Translations under genes and position numbers: made by a program
From: Anarhynchus alexandrinus
Taxonomy: Eukaryota; Chordata; Aves; Charadriiformes; Charadriidae
Length of the DNA: 64,000 nt
Direction of reading: 5' to 3'
Assembly: GCA_008711295.1 (NCBI GenBank)
Contig: VUYV01000046.1
Span: forward strand, 5,480,580 to 5,544,579
Shown: positions 61,513-64,000 of the stretch, piece by piece
Layout of the letters: the number at the start of each line of letters is the position of its first letter
Numbering within the stretch: position 1 is the first letter of the stretch
Notes under the pieces: generated by a model
The model's database searches: none
The model's input: only the letters and a program-made list of their open reading frames with translations
Told to the model about the DNA's origin: nothing

Positions 61513-62165
61513 TTAGGACAAAAGGTTTAAATGCCATGTAGCTGAAGCCAGCAGTCGGTCACCGAGGAGAGACGCTCCAGAGCTGGCCAGGCCCACAGCA
61601 GAGCGGTGGGTCTCAGCGCACAGCGGGGAAAACACCGGGGCAGTGGAGAGACCCACCAGGAGCTGGCAGCTCTGGCAGGAGATGACCTGGGTAGTTGAAG
61701 TCCCCCAGCAGGACGAGAGCCTGCAAGCGCGGTGGCTCCCATAGCTGGAGTAAGAAGGCTTCGTCAATAGGTTCCCCTTGGTTGGGTGGCCTGTAGCAGA
61801 CACCAACCACAAGGTTCCCTTCATTGCCTCAATCTCTTACGCTTACCTACAGGCTTTCAACCTGCTCGTGGCTATTCTTCAGTGACAGCTCTTCACACTC
61901 CATCCATTTCTTGATGTAGAAGGCAGTGCCTCTGCCCCTCCTTCCTCACCTGTCCCTTCTGAACAGCCTGTAGCCATCGATAGCCACGCTCCAGTCATTG
62001 GATTCGTCCCACCAGGTTTCAGTAATGGCAACCAGGTTGTAGCTTTCTAGCAGCACGGTGGATCCAACTCCTGTTTGTTGCCCATGCTGCGTGCATTGGT
62101 GTAGAGGCACTTCAGCTGGGCTGTTGGCTGTGTCACCTTCTTAGAGGAACATCCCTTAATTTCTT
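61513..62165 (-). mobile_element. CR1 ORF2 endonuclease-domain fragment
   Basis: On the minus strand, across frame breaks, the sequence gives the AP-like endonuclease region of CR1 ORF2: a TWWDESNDWSVAIDGYRLF-like block near 61990-61950, then FYIKKWMECEELSLKN, then VVGVCYRPPNQGEPIDEAF (near 61790-61750) and ALVLLGDFNYPGHLL (near 61720-61680). It is broken by frameshifts, so it is not functional. Confidence 0.9.
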
Positions 62166-62204
62166 TGAGGTATTTCACTGGTGTTTCCCTGCTGGCTCCT
62201 ATTC

Positions 62205-62715
62205 AGCGTTGGTGCAATCTCACCTTGAGTACTGTGTGCAGCTCTAGGCCCCACAATTTTAAGAAGGACACGAAGGTCCCTGAATGTGTCCAGAAGAGGA
62301 CAACAAAGCTGGTGAGAGGGATGGAAGGCGTGTCCTGTGAGGAACAGCTAAGGTCCCTGAGCTTGTCTAGTTTGGAGAAAAGGAGACCTCTTTGCTCTCT
62401 ACAGCTTCCTGTGGAGGGGAAGTGGAGAGGGAGGTGCTGAGCTCTTCTCCCTGGGATTCTGTGATAGGACACATGGGACTGGTTCAAAGCTGTGCCAGGG
62501 GAGGTTTAGATTGGACATTAGGAAGCATTTCTTTACCAAGAGTCTGGTCAAACCCTGGAACAGGCTTTCTAGAGAGGTGGTTGATGCCCCAAGTCTGTCA
62601 GTGTTTGAGAGAAATTTGGACAATGCCCTTAACAACATGCTTTAACTTTTGGTCAGCCCTGAAGGGGTCAGGCAGTTGGACTAGGTGATTGTTGTAGGTC
62701 CTTTCCAACTGAAAT
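62205..62715 (+). mobile_element. CR1 LINE 3' fragment
   Basis: Reads [33 protein letters not shown], then [17 protein letters not shown], followed in other frames by the 'ggggaggtttagattggacattagga' and 'ttggactaggtgattgttgtaggtcctttccaa' segments of the CR1 3' end. Old, with frameshifts. Confidence 0.9.
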
Positions 62716-62737
62716 AGTCTATTCTATTATACTCTAN

Positions 62738-62805
62738 CAGGGGGGTTGGAACTCGATGATCTTCAAGGTCCTTTCCAACCTAAACAATTCTAAGATTTTA
62801 TGATC
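62738..62805 (+). mobile_element. Short CR1 3'-end fragment
   Basis: 'gggttggaactcgatgatcttcaaggtcctttccaacctaaa' is a second copy of the CR1 3' end, directly after the first. An N at 62738 marks the join, so a collapsed or misjoined assembly is possible. Confidence 0.85.
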
Positions 62806-62944
62806 AGCCTTTTATCACAGTGATGAAAAACTATTTATATTTCACAGCATTTATAAATAAAAATGATAATGAAAAGGTCAGAGAGCTAATTAGCTGAAAT
62901 GGGAAAAACTGGCCTTTAAACAAGTCAATTAAGTGCATTGCTGC

Positions 62945-63420
62945 TTAATAANCTCCCCCTTTCAGAAGGGTGAATCCCAGAAAGCCATGTGCCGTGTGGA
63001 CAATCCCATTATCAAACAACCCAAAATTCTGATGGTGAAACCAGCCATGGAGCCTTGTATTAATAGACTGAGTCCACCTGTTTCTCCCAGTATCTCGGCC
63101 CACAACTGGAAGGGTAGAAAAAAAATTAACCTGTGCCTCAGATTCCCTTACCAACCGCCCAAAATCCTGAAGTCTCTTTTGATTCCGGTTGAACTACGTG
63201 TTGCGGTTTCATCGCCATCCACATGGAACAACAATAATGGATAACAGTCCGAGGGCCATACCAGGCTAGGAAGTTTCCTAGTGATGTCCTCAGCCCTGGC
63301 CCCAGGGAGGCAGCAGACTTCTTTAAGACTAGGGTCTGGCTGGCATATTGGACCTTCTGCTCCCCTCAGAAAAGTCACCCGCAACTATAGCCCGTCTCTT
63401 GTTCTTCGGGGAGGTCGTTG
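62945..63420 (-). mobile_element. CR1 ORF1 esterase (SGNH-type) fragment
   Basis: On the minus strand it reads FLRGAEGPICQPDPSLKEVCC, a LPSLVWPSDCYPLLLFHVDGDE block, then GRDTGRNRWTQSINTRLHG and QNFGLFDNGIVHTAHG. This is the esterase region known from CR1 ORF1. The expected GDS-type start of the esterase is disrupted by a small deletion, so the catalytic Ser codon is lost in the reading frame. It contains an N at 62952. Confidence 0.85.
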
Positions 63421-63439
63421 TGATGGTGTTTTCTGAGGA

Positions 63440-64000
63440 ACCTGAAGGTGCACAAGTCCATGGGACCTGATGAGATACATCTGTGGGTCCTGAGGGAACT
63501 GGCAGATCAAGTCAATAAGCCACTAGCCATCATATTTGAGAAGTCGTGGCGGTCTGGCGAGGTTCCCGCCGACTGGAAAAGGGGAAACATAACCCCTATT
63601 TTCAAAAAGGGAAAAAAGGAAGACCCAGAGAACTACAGGCCAGTCAGTGTCACCTCTGTGCCTGGCAAGATCATGGAGCAGATCCTCCTGGAAACTCTGC
63701 TGAGGCACATAGAAAACAAGGAGATGATTGGTGACAGCCAGCATGGCTTCACCAAGGGCAAGTCATGCCTGACAAATTTGGTGGCCCTCTACAAATGGGT
63801 TACAGCTGCAGTGGACAAGGGAAGATCAACCGATATCATCTACCTGGACTTGTACAAAGTGTTTGACACTGTCCCACATGATAGCCTGGTCTCCAAATTG
63901 AAGAGACATGGATTCGACAAATGGACCACTTGGTGGATAAAGAACTGGCTGGATGGTTGCACTTAAAGAGTTGTGGTCAACAGCTCCATGTCCAAGTGGA
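63440..64000 (+). mobile_element. CR1 ORF2 reverse-transcriptase fragment, cut by window end
   Basis: An open frame from 63448 gives the RT fingers and palm start: [78 protein letters not shown], then [18 protein letters not shown] with the first catalytic Asp. It stops at TAA 63964-63966 where CR1 normally has CAA, and the same frame goes on in register after it (RVVVNSSMSKW). It continues past the window. Confidence 0.95.

Noticed and set aside
59400..64000. EFR3A terminal exon on the minus strand expected from mammalian gene order
   Set aside because: No EFR3A-like reading frame was seen; the right end is CR1 material.

Overview
The window is nuclear DNA from a bird. The main evidence is many CR1 LINE fragments, including the typical CR1 3' end (repeats of the ATTCTATGA kind), CR1 ORF1 esterase, endonuclease and reverse-transcriptase pieces, and one avian-type solo LTR. 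Genes are split into short exons with GT-AG introns. Three single N positions (51477, 62738, 62952) are assembly ambiguities. No bacterial or viral genes, rRNA, tRNA or CRISPR array were seen.

Two protein genes lie in tandem on the + strand. HHLA1 (coding 16144-33718) was assembled by hand from 13 exons and gives a 372-residue, heavily N-glycosylated, presumably secreted protein of unknown function. OC90 (coding 37035-59399) was assembled from 15 exons and gives a 545-residue otoconin-90 with two phospholipase-A2-like domains, the matrix protein of inner-ear otoconia. All exon junctions join in frame. Every OC90 intron is GT-AG except one GC-AG intron after exon 11. Only 3.3 kb separates the HHLA1 stop from the OC90 start. 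Intron phases would allow an in-frame HHLA1-OC90 readthrough product.

Layout: 1-16110 has no recognisable gene, one minus-strand solo LTR (6134-6869) and old repeat debris. 16111-33951 is HHLA1, with CR1 copies in introns 1 and 11. 33952-37034 is intergenic, with two head-to-head CR1 fragments. 37035-59399 is OC90, with CR1 copies in introns 4 and 6. 59400-61512 is 3' flank and probably 3' UTR. 61513-64000 is a mosaic of at least five CR1 fragments in alternating orientation, ending in a nearly open reverse-transcriptase segment cut by the window edge.

In mammals HHLA1 and OC90 sit between KCNQ3 and EFR3A. No exon of either flanking gene could be recognised here. I found no convincing new biological system. 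The most interesting points are the readthrough-compatible tandem pair, the two catalytically dead PLA2 domains, the GC-AG intron, the acidic S-x-E plus RAKR tail of OC90, and the nested CR1 block.
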